Source: Pyrobaculum ferrireducens (lineage in GTDB: Archaea; Thermoproteota; Thermoprotei; Thermoproteales; Thermoproteaceae). From it: DNA of 64,000 bases. The notes beneath the pieces are model-generated. The model saw nothing but the letters and a program-made list of their open reading frames with translations, made no database searches and was not told where the DNA came from. Of the stretch, positions 63,655 to 64,000 are shown one piece after another. Position 1 is the first letter of the stretch. The number at the start of each line of letters is the position of its first letter. The stretch is from positions 1,898,391 through 1,962,390 of the forward strand of contig NC_016645.1 of NCBI RefSeq assembly GCF_000234805.1, written 5' to 3'. A program made the translations under genes and the position numbers.

Positions 63655-64000
63655 ATATGTGTGACTGTTGAGGTTGAGCTGGATATCTTGCGCGACAAGT
63701 TTAGAGAGTTGGTGACGGGTAACGAGAAAATCTCCGACGAGCTTATCAACATGATTATCCAGCGGAAGAGGTCTCTGGAGGTGGATTTCCACGACATCTT
63801 AATGTTTGACAAGACACTGGCGGATCTAGTAATCGAGAGGCCTAAGCAAGTCCTGCCAGAGGCGGACAAGGTGGTGCGGGAAATCGTAGAGGAGAAGGAC
63901 CCCGAGACCGCCAGGCAGCTTAAGCGCTTCTACTTCAGAGTGCGGAACCCCCCGCTGGCGGTCCCCCTGAGGAAGCTCAGGTCGGAGTACATAGGCCGCC
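63655..64000 (+). CDS. mcm: MCM replicative helicase (partial, N-terminus)
   Basis: The first 115 or so residues of the MCM helicase; the gene runs off the window. Seen: VEVELDILRDKFRELV, LEVDFHDILMFDKTLADLV, then FYFRVRNPPLAVPLRKLRS (all broken by short loops), the N-terminal domain A of archaeal MCM. The start is ATG 63655 or GTG 63661; a TATA-like cttttttaag at 63630-63640 fits both. Confidence 0.9.
   Translation, partial: MCVTVEVELDILRDKFRELVTGNEKISDELINMIIQRKRSLEVDFHDILMFDKTLADLVIERPKQVLPEADKVVREIVEEKDPETARQLKRFYFRVRNPPLAVPLRKLRSEYIGR

Overview
The window looks like chromosomal DNA of a hyperthermophilic crenarchaeon of the Thermoproteales, most probably a Pyrobaculum. The reasons are the GC-rich coding sequence with a high share of GTG starts, genes that begin about 22-28 bp after a TATA box (leaderless transcripts), tRNA genes with introns at unusual places, and the PaREP1 and PaREP2-like families known mainly from Pyrobaculum. 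Archaeal information genes (S2, L14e, Cbf5, aCPSF1, DNA ligase, a Hel308-like helicase, MCM) fit this. The species is inferred from gene content; no database was searched.

Layout. 0.1-8.3 kb is core: a membrane Ser/Thr kinase with an FHA/zinc-ribbon partner, S2, a MEMO-family protein, an aCPSF1-pyruvate kinase operon, and CysRS. 8.3-14 kb is an accessory block holding a PaREP1 protein, an ATPase with an aspartyl-protease-like protein, and a 1.9-kb candidate mobile unit. That unit carries a TnpB-like protein and a GIY-YIG-like protein between inverted palindromic repeats. Broken tldD and protease genes lie beside it. 14-27.6 kb is a cell-surface block: a secreted metalloprotease with Ig-like repeats, a divergent membrane-anchored CARDB-like protein driven from the same TATA box, and a 2689-residue candidate S-layer protein. 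27.7-37.4 kb is mostly core: AMMECR1, CYTH, DNA ligase, a PfkB kinase, coiled-coil and cysteine-motif proteins, an NfeD-like protein and a Grc3/Clp1-like kinase. It ends in a TauE-type transporter interrupted by a run of 12 G.

37.8-40.9 kb is a second accessory island. It runs from an intron-containing tRNA-Glu to a two-intron tRNA-Arg and carries a second GIY-YIG gene with the same palindromic repeat upstream, a PaREP2-like gene, and a 3'-tRNA-like fragment beyond. 40.9-62.4 kb is ordinary chromosome: Fe-S proteins, L14e-Cbf5, DUF211 with a VIT-like membrane protein, an oxidoreductase, a CAAX-type protease, a CinA-like protein, an EamA transporter, peroxiredoxin-TusA-DsrE, endonuclease III, an M32 carboxypeptidase, a Thg1-like protein, phosphopantetheine adenylyltransferase, an M28 peptidase, an HDAC-like protein, prephenate dehydratase, a Hel308-like helicase and a PIN pair. 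62.5-63.65 kb holds a Panacea-domain gene and a decayed neighbour. The window ends inside mcm.

The strongest candidate for something new is the inverted-repeat unit at 11058-12942. Its palindromic end overlaps the 3' end of the tnpB-like gene, where guide RNAs of TnpB systems lie, and the same palindrome precedes both GIY-YIG genes. Other points worth a second look are the acceptor-stem tRNA intron, the G12 tract, an aspartyl-protease homologue lacking its catalytic Asp, and the divergent gene pairs sharing one TATA box.
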